DNA of 40,176 bases from Alphaproteobacteria bacterium (GTDB lineage Bacteria; Pseudomonadota; Alphaproteobacteria; ATCC43930; CGMCC-115725). The stretch is taken from contig JAFAYW010000295.1 of assembly GCA_019240125.1 (NCBI GenBank), positions 1 to 40,176 of the forward strand, read 5' to 3'. The translations under genes and the position numbers were made by a program. Positions 8,099 to 17,711 of the stretch are shown here, piece by piece; position 1 is the first letter of the stretch, and every line of letters begins with the position of its first letter. The notes below the pieces were generated by a model. The model was not told the origin of the DNA. It searched no databases and saw only the letters and a list, made by a program, of their open reading frames with translations.

Positions 8099-9484
8099 AT
8101 GGTCGCCTGCCCCGCTAACCGATGGCCGAGCGGCCGCATCGCCGCGCTATCGATTTTCCTGGCATTGGCAAATGGCGGGGGCGCTCTGGCACAAGAAGGG
8201 GCGCCTCCTACCACCCCCTCGCAGGCGCAAAACAATCTGCCGCCAAACGCCGATGTGACCCCGTCTGATTGGAGTGTCCACGGCCAGGTCACTGTCGTCG
8301 ATCAGGGGCATCTCGGCTTTCGCTCGCCCTATTCGGGGCCGCAGAGCCTCAACCCCGGCAACCGCCAGGACGAGACAATCTCGGCCACCGCCTATATCGG
8401 GCGGCGGTTGTGGGATGGCGGCGAGATTTATTTCGACCCCGAGTTCAACCAGGGCGACGGGTTTAATCACACTACCGGCCTCGCGGGTTTCCCCAATGGC
8501 GAGGCACAGAAGGCCAGTTCGCACGTGCCGAAATTCAACCCGGCACGCGCCTACATCAAACAGGTCTTCGGCCTTGGCGGCGAACAGGAGGATATCACCG
8601 ACGATCTCAATAGCATCGCCGGGAAGGAGGATGTGTCACGCATCACGGTCTGGGCCGGCAAGCTCGCGGTCAACGATCTGTTCGACACCAACGTCTACGC
8701 CCACGACCCGCGCAACGATTTCCTCAACTGGTCGATCTGGGAAGGCGGCGCCTATGATTACGCCGCCGACCCAAAGGGGTACAGCGACGGCGTCGCGATC
8801 GAATTGAACCAGAAGCGCTGGGCTTTTCGAGTGGGGGATTTTCTCCTCCCAAGATTCTCGAACAGCCGCGATCTCGACACTCGCATCTTCCAGCATCACG
8901 GATTGCAGGCGGAGTTTGAAGAGCGCCATCAACTCTTCGGCCAGGATGGCAAGCTGCGCATCCTCGGCTTTGCCAATACCGGCTACATGGGCAGCTATGC
9001 CCAGGCGCTCCTGACCCCGACGATCGACATCACCCAGACGCGCGCCACCCGCACAATGACCGGCCTCGTGCTGAACCTCGAACAGGGACTCACCGACCAG
9101 CTCGGCATGTTCGCCCGCTTCAGCCTGAATGACGGACGCCACGAGATCATGTCGTTTACCGACATCTCGCGCTCCGGCCAGCTCGGCTTCAGCCTCAAGG
9201 GCAGCGCTTGGGGCCGGCCGCAGGACACAGTGGGGCTGGCAACCGCCATCAATGCGCTGTCGGGTGTGCAGATCGCGTATTTCGCGGCCGGCGGCACCGG
9301 CATCCTGATCGGCGACGGCAAGCTTAATTACGCCACCGAGGACGTGCTGGAGCTGTATTATCGCGCCCAGCTGACTGAGTGGGCATCGCTGACAGGGGAC
9401 TATCAGTTCATCGCCAACCCGGCCTACAACGCCGATCGCGGCCCGGTTTCGATCTTCGCCGCGCGGGTTCATTTGCAATTCTGA
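8099..9484 (+). CDS. OprB-like carbohydrate porin
   Basis: Predicted outer-membrane beta-barrel of 461 residues. The signal peptide has a hydrophobic core around residues 13-29 and a cleavage site near GGALAQEG. The mature protein opens with a Pro/Gln-rich stretch, then WSVHGQVTVVDQGHLGF and alternating aromatic/polar strands (ISATAYIGRRLWDGGEIYFDPE, GRHEIMSFTDISRSGQLGF in part), and ends in VHLQF with the terminal Phe required by BamA. These features and the DWSVHGQ opening fit the OprB/carbohydrate-selective porin family. The ATG at 8099 has only a weak GAG upstream. The gene is 43 bp upstream of the response regulator on the same strand and may be co-transcribed with it. The solute is inferred from family only; co-location with a metal-type efflux system leaves its role open. 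Confidence 0.82.
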   Translation: MVACPANRWPSGRIAALSIFLALANGGGALAQEGAPPTTPSQAQNNLPPNADVTPSDWSVHGQVTVVDQGHLGFRSPYSGPQSLNPGNRQDETISATAYIGRRLWDGGEIYFDPEFNQGDGFNHTTGLAGFPNGEAQKASSHVPKFNPARAYIKQVFGLGGEQEDITDDLNSIAGKEDVSRITVWAGKLAVNDLFDTNVYAHDPRNDFLNWSIWEGGAYDYAADPKGYSDGVAIELNQKRWAFRVGDFLLPRFSNSRDLDTRIFQHHGLQAEFEERHQLFGQDGKLRILGFANTGYMGSYAQALLTPTIDITQTRATRTMTGLVLNLEQGLTDQLGMFARFSLNDGRHEIMSFTDISRSGQLGFSLKGSAWGRPQDTVGLATAINALSGVQIAYFAAGGTGILIGDGKLNYATEDVLELYYRAQLTEWASLTGDYQFIANPAYNADRGPVSIFAARVHLQF

Positions 9485-9527
9485 CCGTTGCGGGGCGCCT
9501 TGCTCGACAGCGGCAAGAGACAGCGCA

Positions 9528-10208
9528 ATGCGATGCCTCGTCATCGAGGATGAAGCGGAAACCGCCCGCTATATCTGCAACGGCCTCGCCGAGGCCGGCC
9601 ATGTCGCGGTATTGAGCCGCAACGGCGCCGACGGGCTCGATCTCGCGACCAACGATCGCTGGGATGTCATCGTGCTTGACCGGATGCTCCCCGGCGGCAT
9701 CGACGGGCTGGCGATCCTCACCGCCCTGCGCCAGCTTGGCAAAACGACGCCAGTCCTGATCCTCAGCGCTCTCGCCAGTCTCGACGAGAGGGTGCGCGGG
9801 CTGCGCGGCGGCGGTGACGACTATCTTACCAAGCCCTTCGCATTTTCTGAACTATTGGCGCGCATCGAGGCGCTGGCACGCCGCTCCGGGGTGGCGAGCG
9901 ATGCGCAGGAATTGTGGGTCGCCGATCTGAAGCTCGATCTGCGCACCCGCCGGGCCGAGCGGGCCGGGCGGGCGATCCTGTTGCAGCCGCGCGAATTCCG
10001 CCTTCTAGAATACCTGGTGCGGCACCAGGGGCAGGTGGTCACCCGCACCATGCTGCTCGAATCGGTATGGGACTATTATTTCGACCCGCAGACTAATGTC
10101 GTCGACGTGCAGATCAGCCGATTGCGGCGCAAGGTCGATGCCGGGTTTTCACCCCGCCTGCTGCAGACGCTGCGCGGGGTGGGCTACATGATTTCGGCCG
10201 ATGAGTAG
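9528..10208 (+). CDS. OmpR/PhoB-family response regulator
   Basis: Two-component transcriptional regulator of 226 residues. The N-terminal receiver domain has the acidic pair in MRCLVIEDEAETA, phosphoacceptor Asp51 in VIVLDRMLPG, and conserved Lys102 in YLTKPFAF. The C-terminal winged helix (about 130-225) has LLQPREFRLLEYLVRHQGQV and the recognition region NVVDVQISRLRRKVD. The closest familiar groups are CzcR/CopR/CusR-type regulators that sit next to RND efflux genes. Its stop codon overlaps the start of the kinase gene by 8 bases, so translation is coupled. It probably controls the downstream adaptor-pump-lipoprotein genes and perhaps the porin upstream. Confidence 0.95.
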   Translation: MRCLVIEDEAETARYICNGLAEAGHVAVLSRNGADGLDLATNDRWDVIVLDRMLPGGIDGLAILTALRQLGKTTPVLILSALASLDERVRGLRGGGDDYLTKPFAFSELLARIEALARRSGVASDAQELWVADLKLDLRTRRAERAGRAILLQPREFRLLEYLVRHQGQVVTRTMLLESVWDYYFDPQTNVVDVQISRLRRKVDAGFSPRLLQTLRGVGYMISADE

Positions 10209-11631
10209 GGCATTGGGCCAGATCTGGGCCAGCGCGGCGTTCCGCCTCGCTCTCAGTTATGGCGTCCTGGCGGTCGGCTCGTCGTCCGTCGTGTCGGCCG
10301 TCTTTTATCTCGCGACCGTGGGCGTGGTGGCACATAGCGCGGACGCCAAACTGGCGCCGCTGTCAGACCGCCTGGCCGCGCATTACGCGGCGCGCGGCCG
10401 CGAAAGCGTCCGGCAGGAGATCGACCAATTGCTGGACGATGGGGTCGATCAGGACACCGAGGTGTATCAGCTGGTCGGCCCGGACGGACGCAAGATCGCC
10501 GGCAATCTCGCGGGGTGGACCCCCTCGCCGGGGGAAGCCGGGCGGGTCGAAGACCGCGGCGTGATCCGCAACGGCCAGCCCTCTGTCAGTCGCCTGCTGC
10601 CGCGGCTCCTGCCTGATGGAGCCATCCTTGTGGTCGGGCACGATCTGCGTGACCAGTTGCGGATCGAACAGATCGTCTGGCGCGCAGTCTTATTAGGGGC
10701 GATCTGCGCGACGACCCTGGCAGCCATCGGGGCGCTGCTGTTCCGGCGCCAGCTCGAACGCCGCATCGCGGCGATCCATCGCACCGCGCACGAGATCGAA
10801 GCCGGCGATCTCAGCCGCCGCATTCCGGTTGCCGGCGACGACGAGTTCGCCCGCCTCGGCCGCGACATCAACCGGATGCTCGACGAGATCGAGCGTCTGA
10901 TGAGCGGCGTGCGCCATGTCTCGAACGCAATTGCGCACGATCTGCGCACACCGCTCGGCCGCATCCGCAGTCAGCTTGACGAAGCGCTGCGCTTCGCGGC
11001 GTCGCCGGCGCGGCTCGACGACACCGCGCGCAGCGCGATCACGCAGATCGATGAACTCATCCAGGTATTCGACCGCCTGCTGCAGATCGCCGAGGCCGAG
11101 GCCGGCACCCGCCGCCAATCCTTCACGCCGGTCTTATTGCAGCCGGTGATTGCCGACGTCGTCGAACTGTACGATGCCAGCGCCGAGGGCGCCGAGATCA
11201 CGCAGGTGACACAGGTCGATCACCGCGCGGCAACGCTGGGGGATCGCAACCTGCTGGCCGTCGCCGTCGCCAATCTGCTCGACAACGCGCTGAAATATGC
11301 CGGGCGCGGCGCTACCGTGCGGGTACGAGCCGAGGTGCGGCCCGACACAGTCGCGATCATCGTCGAGGATGATGGGCCCGGTATCCCCGATGCCGAGCGC
11401 GCCCGGGTCGTCGAGCGCTTCTACCGACTGGACAGCAGCCGCAGCCTGCCCGGCAATGGGCTCGGTCTGTCGATCGTCGACAGCATCGCGACGCTGCATT
11501 GGGGATCGCTGCGTCTGGAGAATGCGTCGCCTGGGCTGCGGGCCGTCATCACGCTTCCCATGATCGAGCCGGACGCCGTCCCGCATCTCCGGGCCTCGGC
11601 TCAGCTCTGCACCCCCGAGAGCGCGGCTTGA
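10201..11631 (+). CDS. Sensor histidine kinase
   Basis: Inner-membrane kinase of 476 residues, cognate partner of the overlapping response regulator. Order of parts: first membrane helix (about 18-46), periplasmic sensor region of about 120 residues, second helix (about 160-182), HAMP linker (RRQLERRIAAIHRTAHEI onward), HisKA domain with phosphoacceptor His246 in AIAHDLRTPLGRI, and a HATPase domain with the N box NLLDNALKYA, G1 box VEDDGPGIP and G2 box GNGLGLSIV. The periplasmic domain is longer than a minimal loop but shows no obvious Cys- or His-rich metal-binding cluster, so the signal is unknown. The adaptor gene starts 93 bp after its stop codon. Confidence 0.95.
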   Translation: MSRALGQIWASAAFRLALSYGVLAVGSSSVVSAVFYLATVGVVAHSADAKLAPLSDRLAAHYAARGRESVRQEIDQLLDDGVDQDTEVYQLVGPDGRKIAGNLAGWTPSPGEAGRVEDRGVIRNGQPSVSRLLPRLLPDGAILVVGHDLRDQLRIEQIVWRAVLLGAICATTLAAIGALLFRRQLERRIAAIHRTAHEIEAGDLSRRIPVAGDDEFARLGRDINRMLDEIERLMSGVRHVSNAIAHDLRTPLGRIRSQLDEALRFAASPARLDDTARSAITQIDELIQVFDRLLQIAEAEAGTRRQSFTPVLLQPVIADVVELYDASAEGAEITQVTQVDHRAATLGDRNLLAVAVANLLDNALKYAGRGATVRVRAEVRPDTVAIIVEDDGPGIPDAERARVVERFYRLDSSRSLPGNGLGLSIVDSIATLHWGSLRLENASPGLRAVITLPMIEPDAVPHLRASAQLCTPESAA

Positions 11632-11724
11632 ACATGGCCAAATGGTAATCCTCCCGACACACCGCTGACATACGCACGCGGCTAGTTTCGTCCGCCGTGG
11701 GGGAGCGAAGCGGAGCATTTGGGG

Positions 11725-12972
11725 ATGCCGGACGAGCTGCGACACCGGTCGCAATGGGCAATCGTCGCGGCGGCGGCGCTCCTGGGGAGCGGCATCCTCC
11801 TGGTGTTTCGTCCCGGAGTGGTGCTGTCGGCCGATGAGCCTGCCGGCACGCCGGGTCAGGCAGCTCGGGCGGACCCGACCGCCTTCAGGCCGACCAAGGA
11901 GGAGTGGGCGACGCTCAAGACCGAAACGGTTGCAAACCGCGTCTTCCACCCGAGTGCCGTCGCGGAAGGCAATATCGCGGTCGATGATGACCTAACGACC
12001 CCGGTCTTCTCTCCCTATTCGGGACGCGTCGTAAAGTTGATGGTGAAGCTGGGCGATCCGGTCGAGCAGGGCACGCCGCTCGCCGCCGTCGAGGCCACCG
12101 AGATCGTCCAGACCCAGAACGACGTCATCACCGCCGTCGCCAATCTCAAAACCGCTCGCGCGCAACTGACCATGGCGCAGACCACCGAGCAGCGGCAGCA
12201 CGAGCTTTACAATGCCAAAGGTGGCGCCTTGAAGGACTGGCAGCAGAGCCAGACCGATCGGGCGGCGGCGCAAAACAACGTCCGCTCGGGTGAGGTGGCG
12301 CTCGCCGCCGCCCGCAACCGGTTCCGCATTCTCGGCAAGAGCGAGGCCGAGCTGCGCGCCGTCGAAACCGCTCCCAACGGCGCAATCGACCCGGTCGCGA
12401 TCGTGCGTGCCCCGATTGCCGGCGTGGTGACGCAGCGGCAGGTCGGCTTGGGCCAGAATATCGAATCGGTAACCGCCGGCGCGGCCAACCCGATCTTCAC
12501 AATCGGCAACCTGTCCACCGTCTGGATGGTGGCGGATCTGCGCGAGGCCGATGTTCCCAGGGTCAAGCTTGGCCAGCCGGTCGAGGTCAGCGTGGACGCA
12601 TTGCCGGATCGTGTGTTCAACGCGAAATTGTCCTGGATCGGGCCCGGCATCGACGCAAATACGCATCGCTTGGCAGTGCGTGCCGAGGTCGAGAACCCCG
12701 ATGGCGTGCTGAAGCCGCAGATGTTCGCGCGATTCCGCATTCTGACCGGTGCGGCGACGGCGGCTCCGGCTGTGCCCGACTCGGCGATCGTCTATGACGG
12801 CGACGCCGCGCGGGCCTGGGTCGCCGAGCCCGATGGCGGCCTGAAAATGCATGAATTGCGGCTGGGGCAGGTCGCCGGCCATGCGGTCGAGGTGCTGTCG
12901 GGCATCGCCGCTGGTGATACAGTGGTAACGGCGGGCGCGCTGTTTATCGACCGGGCCGCAAAAGGCGACTGA
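11725..12972 (+). CDS. RND efflux periplasmic adaptor (membrane fusion protein, CzcB/CusB-like)
   Basis: Periplasmic adaptor of about 415 residues that links the RND pump to the outer-membrane channel. It has an N-terminal membrane anchor/signal (WAIVAAAALLGSGILLVF), a barrel-sandwich segment beginning VFSPYSGRVVKLMVKLGDPV, a coiled-coil hairpin rich in Gln/Ala (about 145-205), the second lipoyl half APIAGVVTQRQVGLGQNIE, and a beta-barrel domain with VWMVADLREADVPRVKLGQ. The VAEGNIAVDDD and VWMVADL signatures are typical of heavy-metal-type adaptors. ATG 11725 is chosen over the TTG six bases earlier; GGAG lies upstream. It is 13 bp upstream of the pump gene. No N-terminal His- or Met-rich metal-binding extension is visible. 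Confidence 0.93.
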   Translation: MPDELRHRSQWAIVAAAALLGSGILLVFRPGVVLSADEPAGTPGQAARADPTAFRPTKEEWATLKTETVANRVFHPSAVAEGNIAVDDDLTTPVFSPYSGRVVKLMVKLGDPVEQGTPLAAVEATEIVQTQNDVITAVANLKTARAQLTMAQTTEQRQHELYNAKGGALKDWQQSQTDRAAAQNNVRSGEVALAAARNRFRILGKSEAELRAVETAPNGAIDPVAIVRAPIAGVVTQRQVGLGQNIESVTAGAANPIFTIGNLSTVWMVADLREADVPRVKLGQPVEVSVDALPDRVFNAKLSWIGPGIDANTHRLAVRAEVENPDGVLKPQMFARFRILTGAATAAPAVPDSAIVYDGDAARAWVAEPDGGLKMHELRLGQVAGHAVEVLSGIAAGDTVVTAGALFIDRAAKGD

Positions 12973-12985
12973 TCGCAGCGTTCCA

Positions 12986-15900
12986 ATGACCGAGGTTATC
13001 GCCTTTGCGCTCCGCCAGCGGGGCCTGATGCTCGTCATGCTGCTCGGGGTACTGGGTATCGGCATTGCGAGCTTCTTCAAGTTGAATATCGAGGCCTACC
13101 CTGACCCGGTGCCGCCGCTGGTCGATGTGGTGACACTCAACCCGGGGCAATCCGCCGAGGAGATCGAACGCTACATCACAATCCCGATCGAGGTGCAGAT
13201 GGCCGGCATCCCGCATGTCACCGCCATCCGCACGATTTCGCTGTTCGGCCTGTCGGATGTGAAACTGCAATTCACCTATGACTTCACCTATGACGAAGCG
13301 CAGCAATGGGTGATCAACCGGCTGTCGCAATTGTCACCGCTGCCGAACGGCGCGGTTCCGCAGATTTCGCCGGAAAGCCCGATCGGTGAAATCTTCCGCT
13401 ATCGCGTCGTCGGGCCACCGGGCTTCAGCCTGACGGACCTCAAGACCATCGAGGACTGGATACTCGAGCGTCGCTTCAAGGCAGTGCCAGGGGTCATCGA
13501 TGTAACCGGCTGGGGCGGCAAGACCAAGACATACGACGTCTCGGTCGACCTCGCCCGCTTGACCCAGTATGGCGTGACACTGCCCCAGATCGTGCAGGCG
13601 GTGAACAACAGCAACATTAATGTCGGTGGACAGACCATCAATTTTGGTGCTCAGGCGGCGATCATCCGCGGCGTGGGACTGATCCATTCGATGGAGCAGA
13701 TCCGCGACACGATGATCACCAGCAATAACGGCTCGCCGTTGCGGATCAGCGATGTCGCCACGGTGACGGTCGGCTCTCAGCCGCGGCTCGGTATCGCGGG
13801 CCAGGACGATGACGACGACATCGTGCAGGGAATCGTGCTGATGCGCCGTGGCGAAGAGAGCATGCCGACCATCAAGCGGATCGAGGCTGAAGTCGAGAAA
13901 ATCAACGGCTCTGGTATCCTGCCGCCCGGCGTACGCATCCAGAAGATCTATGACCGCAGCGAATTGATCGAGGTCACCACCCACACCGTATTGCACAACA
14001 TGGTGGTCGGCATCATCCTGATCTTCTTTGTGCAATGGCTGTTTCTCGGAAATCTGCGCAGCGCGCTGATCGTCGCCACCACCATTCCCTTTGCGCTGTT
14101 TTTCGCGATCGCGATCCTGGTGACGCTCGGCAAATCGGCAAACCTGCTCTCAGTCGGCGCGATCGATTTCGGCCTGATCGTCGATGCCAGCGTGATCATG
14201 GTCGAGAACATCTTCCGTCACCTGACGCATGGTGAGCCCGAGCAGATCAGCGGCCCTAGCGGGATCGCCCGCTCCCATGGCTTCACCACGGCGAAGCTGC
14301 GCCTGATCTTCCGGGCGGCGATCGAGGTCAATTACGCGATCTTTTTTTCCGCCGCGATCATCATCGCCGGCTTTGTCCCGCTGTTTTCAATGTCCGGTGT
14401 CGAAGGGCATATCTTCGGCCCGATGGCGCAGACCTACGCGTTTGCGATCGCCGGCGGGTTGCTCGCCACCTTCACCGTGTCACCTGCAATGAGCGCGGTG
14501 TTATTGCCCGAGAGGGTCAATGAGGTGGAGACCTTTATCGTGCGCGGCCTGCGCCGCATGTACCAGCCGGTCGTTCGCCACGCCTTGCGCAATCGCATCG
14601 TGACATTGGGCAGCGCGGCCGTATTGCTGGTCCTGGCCGGGGTGGCGATCCCCTCGCTCGGCCTCGAGTTCCTGCCGCATCTCGAAGAAGGCAATATGTG
14701 GATCCGGGCGACCATGCCGCTGTCGATCTCGCTCGAGGCGAGCGATCCGTATGTCAATCGCATGCGCCGGATCATCAAGAGCTTTCCGGAAGTGGTCACG
14801 GTCATTTCGCAGCATGGCCGCCCGGATGACGGAACCGACGCCACCGGCTTTTTCAACGCTGAATTCTTTGTGCCGCTGAAGCCGTTCGACACCTGGCCGG
14901 CCGGTGTCGATAAGGCGACACTGACACAGCAGGTCTCCGCCGCCCTGACCTCCCAATTTCCCGGCGTCGAGTTCAATTTTTCGCAATATATCGAGGACAA
15001 TGTTGAGGAGGCGGCCTCCGGCGTTAAAGGCGAGAACTCGGTGAAATTGTCCGGCAATGACCTCGCGACATTGGAAAAGGTCGCCGACCAGATCAAGGAC
15101 GTCATGGCGACGGTGCCCGGTGTCACCGACCTCGCTACCGAACCATCGCTCGGGCAGCCCACCGTCGTCATCGATATCGACCGACTGAAGGCGGCGCGCT
15201 ATGGGCTGCTACCGGGCGATGTCAATTCGACCGTGCAGACCGCCTTGGCCGGTCAGGCCGCCGGCAATCTTTATGAAGAGGGCAGCGATCGGAACTTCCC
15301 GATCCTGGTGCGGCTCGCGCCCAACTACCGGCAGAGCCTCGACGCGATCGGACGCATCACGATCGGCGCCAGCAATCCCTCGGGTAATGGCACGGTGCCG
15401 TTCGCGCTCGCCGACATCGCCGCCATCCGGCTGGTCTCAGGCGCGTCGTTCATCTATCGCGAACAGCAGGAGCGCTATATCCCGATCAAGTTCAGTGTGC
15501 GGGGGCGCGATCTCGGGAGCACCGTGTTAGCGGCGCAGCAGAAGGTGGCGGAACAGGTCAAATTGCCCGCGGGATACCGGCTGGAATGGGTCGGCGAGTT
15601 CGGTGAATTGCAGGAGGCGATCACCCGTCTCGCCATCGTCGTGCCGATCAGTTTGGGACTGATAGGCATTCTGCTGTTCATCAATTTCGGGTCGCTGATC
15701 GATGCCCTGTTGGCGGCCAGCGTGATGCCGATGGCGCTGATCGGCGGCATCTTCGCGTTGGCCATTACCGGGACGCCGTTCAGTGTGTCGGCAGCGATCG
15801 GGTTTGTCGCGCTGTTCGGCATATCAGCGATGGATGGAATCCTCGTCCTGTCCTTCTTTAACCGTCTGCTGGCCGAGGGCATGCCGCGCGCCGAGGCAAT

Positions 15901-16159
15901 CGCGCGCGCCTGCGAGGTGCAGATGCGGCCGGTGGTGATGACCTGTATCGCCGCGTGCGTCGGACTGTTGCCGGCGGCGTTGTCGACCGGCATCGGCAGC
16001 CAGGTGCAACGTCCGCTGGCGCTGGTGGTGGTCGGCGGCATCCTGCTGGCGCCGGTGCTGATCCTGATCGTCATGCCGGTATTGATCGATCTGTTCTCGC
16101 GCCGCAAACCGGCTTCGCGCTCAGCTGAGCCTTTGCTGATCGAGCCGACGCCGCAATGA
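12986..16159 (+). CDS. RND efflux pump, heavy-metal (HME/CzcA-like) family
   Basis: Inner-membrane proton-driven pump of 1057 residues, the usual length for the family, with twelve membrane helices and two large periplasmic loops. The N-terminus (RQRGLMLVMLLGVLGIGI, then NIEAYPDPVPPLVDVVT) and helix IV (AIDFGLIVDASVIMVEN) are HME-RND signatures. The proton-relay triad is intact at Asp394, Asp400 and Glu407, spaced as in CzcA. Where CzcA has DGA after the second Asp, this protein has DAS, so it belongs to a subgroup other than classic Co/Zn/Cd pumps and the substrate is open. Its stop codon overlaps the start of the outer-membrane lipoprotein gene by four bases (ATGA). Together with the adaptor and lipoprotein it forms a complete tripartite exporter. 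Confidence 0.95.
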   Translation: MTEVIAFALRQRGLMLVMLLGVLGIGIASFFKLNIEAYPDPVPPLVDVVTLNPGQSAEEIERYITIPIEVQMAGIPHVTAIRTISLFGLSDVKLQFTYDFTYDEAQQWVINRLSQLSPLPNGAVPQISPESPIGEIFRYRVVGPPGFSLTDLKTIEDWILERRFKAVPGVIDVTGWGGKTKTYDVSVDLARLTQYGVTLPQIVQAVNNSNINVGGQTINFGAQAAIIRGVGLIHSMEQIRDTMITSNNGSPLRISDVATVTVGSQPRLGIAGQDDDDDIVQGIVLMRRGEESMPTIKRIEAEVEKINGSGILPPGVRIQKIYDRSELIEVTTHTVLHNMVVGIILIFFVQWLFLGNLRSALIVATTIPFALFFAIAILVTLGKSANLLSVGAIDFGLIVDASVIMVENIFRHLTHGEPEQISGPSGIARSHGFTTAKLRLIFRAAIEVNYAIFFSAAIIIAGFVPLFSMSGVEGHIFGPMAQTYAFAIAGGLLATFTVSPAMSAVLLPERVNEVETFIVRGLRRMYQPVVRHALRNRIVTLGSAAVLLVLAGVAIPSLGLEFLPHLEEGNMWIRATMPLSISLEASDPYVNRMRRIIKSFPEVVTVISQHGRPDDGTDATGFFNAEFFVPLKPFDTWPAGVDKATLTQQVSAALTSQFPGVEFNFSQYIEDNVEEAASGVKGENSVKLSGNDLATLEKVADQIKDVMATVPGVTDLATEPSLGQPTVVIDIDRLKAARYGLLPGDVNSTVQTALAGQAAGNLYEEGSDRNFPILVRLAPNYRQSLDAIGRITIGASNPSGNGTVPFALADIAAIRLVSGASFIYREQQERYIPIKFSVRGRDLGSTVLAAQQKVAEQVKLPAGYRLEWVGEFGELQEAITRLAIVVPISLGLIGILLFINFGSLIDALLAASVMPMALIGGIFALAITGTPFSVSAAIGFVALFGISAMDGILVLSFFNRLLAEGMPRAEAIARACEVQMRPVVMTCIAACVGLLPAALSTGIGSQVQRPLALVVVGGILLAPVLILIVMPVLIDLFSRRKPASRSAEPLLIEPTPQ

Positions 16160-17694
16160 CGGCCCGCCGCATATTCCGCAACCTGAAGGCAGGGGCGACA
16201 TCGCTACTGCTGACCGTCACCGCGTGCACGGTCGGCCCCGACTTCAAACGCCCTGCGGCGCCGGCCGTGCCGGGCTATACCGGAACGACATTGCCGGCCG
16301 AAACCGCTGCCTCTCCCGCGGGTGGAGGCGCGGCGCAGCGCTACGATATCGGTCGCGATATCCCGGCGGCATGGTGGGCGCTGTTCCACTCGCCGGCGCT
16401 CAACCGCCTCGTCACCGAGGCGATCCAGAACAACCCGAACCTGCAATCGGCCGAGGCGGCGCTGCGGCAGGCGCACGAGCTGACCCGCGCCGGCCAGGGT
16501 GCGCTTTACCCCAGCGTGCAAGCCGGGCTGGCCGCCTCGCGCAACAAGACGGCCGCGACCCTGTCTCCGGCGACCGCCAATGGCAGCCTCTATTACAGCC
16601 TCTACACGGCCGACCTGACCGTGAGCTATGTGCCTGACGTGTTTGGCGGCACGCGCCGGCAGATCGAAACACTGGCGGCGCAGGAGGAAGCGCAGCGCTT
16701 CGAGGTCGAGGCCACCTATCTCACCCTGACGTCCAACCTCGTGGCCGCGGCGGTCACCGAGGCCGCCCTGCGCGGTCAGCTCGCCGCGACACAGGAGGCG
16801 GCGGCGACACAACGCGACGCACTGACGATTCTGCGGCGCCAGGAAGGTCTCGGACAGATCGCAGGGGCCGATGTCGCGATCCAGGAGGCGGCGCTTGCCC
16901 AGGCCGAAGCGAGCATCCCACCGCTGCAAAAGCAGCTGGCGCAGCAACGCGACCTGCTGGCGGTACTGCTCGGCCGCTATCCAAGCCAGCAGCCGAGCGA
17001 GACCTTCGACCTCGCTGCCTTGACGTTGCCGCAGGACCTGCCGGTCAGCCTGCCGTCGCAGCTGGTCGAGCAGCGCCCCGACATCCGTGCCGCCGAGGCG
17101 CAATTGCACGCGGCCAGCGCCCAGATCGGCGTCGCGATTGCCAATCGTCTGCCGCAGATTACCTTGTCCGCCAATCCCGGTGTGACCGCCACCACCCTGT
17201 CACAGCTCTTCATTCCCGGTGCCGGGTTCTGGTCGATCGGCGGCTCGGTCGCACAGACCTTGTTCGATGGCGGCACGCTGGGCCACAGACAGCACGCCGC
17301 CGAAGCGGCGCTCGACGAGGCCGCGGCGCAATACCGCGCCACGGTGCAGACCGCGTTCCAGAACGTCGCCGACACACTGGCCGCGGTGCACAGCGACGCG
17401 GATGCCCTCACCAAGGCCGTCGCGGCGCGGCAGGCGGCGGCAACCTCGCTAGCTATCGCGAAACGCCAGCTTGCGCTGGGCGCGGTCAACAGCCTCGCTC
17501 TGCTGACGGCCGAAAACGCCGATGCACAGGCCCGTAATGCGCTGGTGATCGCGCAGGCCGCAAGGTTCTCCGACACCGCGGCCCTGTTCCAGGCGCTTGG
17601 TGGCGGCTGGTGGAACCGGCCGACGGCACCCGACACAGCCTCAACGGCCGAGCCGACAGACGCCGGGAAGGCATCGCCGCAACCGCGCGGCTGA
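16156..17694 (+). CDS. RND outer-membrane channel lipoprotein (NodT/OprM type)
   Basis: TolC-like outer-membrane exit duct of 512 residues, third part of the tripartite pump. The signal peptide ends in a lipobox (LLTVTAC, lipidated Cys24) followed by TVGPDFKRPAAP, the classic start of NodT-family lipoproteins. Two OEP repeats follow: ALNRLVTEAIQNNPNLQSAEAALRQA in part, and the second with LPSQLVEQRPDIRAAEAQL. The Ala/Gln-rich helical segments form the periplasmic tunnel. A Pro/Thr/Ala-rich tail of about 25 residues ends the protein. It overlaps the pump stop by four bases, so translational coupling is likely, and is followed 17 bp later by the KimA-like gene, which may be in the same transcript. 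Confidence 0.94.
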   Translation: MTARRIFRNLKAGATSLLLTVTACTVGPDFKRPAAPAVPGYTGTTLPAETAASPAGGGAAQRYDIGRDIPAAWWALFHSPALNRLVTEAIQNNPNLQSAEAALRQAHELTRAGQGALYPSVQAGLAASRNKTAATLSPATANGSLYYSLYTADLTVSYVPDVFGGTRRQIETLAAQEEAQRFEVEATYLTLTSNLVAAAVTEAALRGQLAATQEAAATQRDALTILRRQEGLGQIAGADVAIQEAALAQAEASIPPLQKQLAQQRDLLAVLLGRYPSQQPSETFDLAALTLPQDLPVSLPSQLVEQRPDIRAAEAQLHAASAQIGVAIANRLPQITLSANPGVTATTLSQLFIPGAGFWSIGGSVAQTLFDGGTLGHRQHAAEAALDEAAAQYRATVQTAFQNVADTLAAVHSDADALTKAVAARQAAATSLAIAKRQLALGAVNSLALLTAENADAQARNALVIAQAARFSDTAALFQALGGGWWNRPTAPDTASTAEPTDAGKASPQPRG

Positions 17695-17711
17695 ACGACG
17701 CCGCGTCCAGT

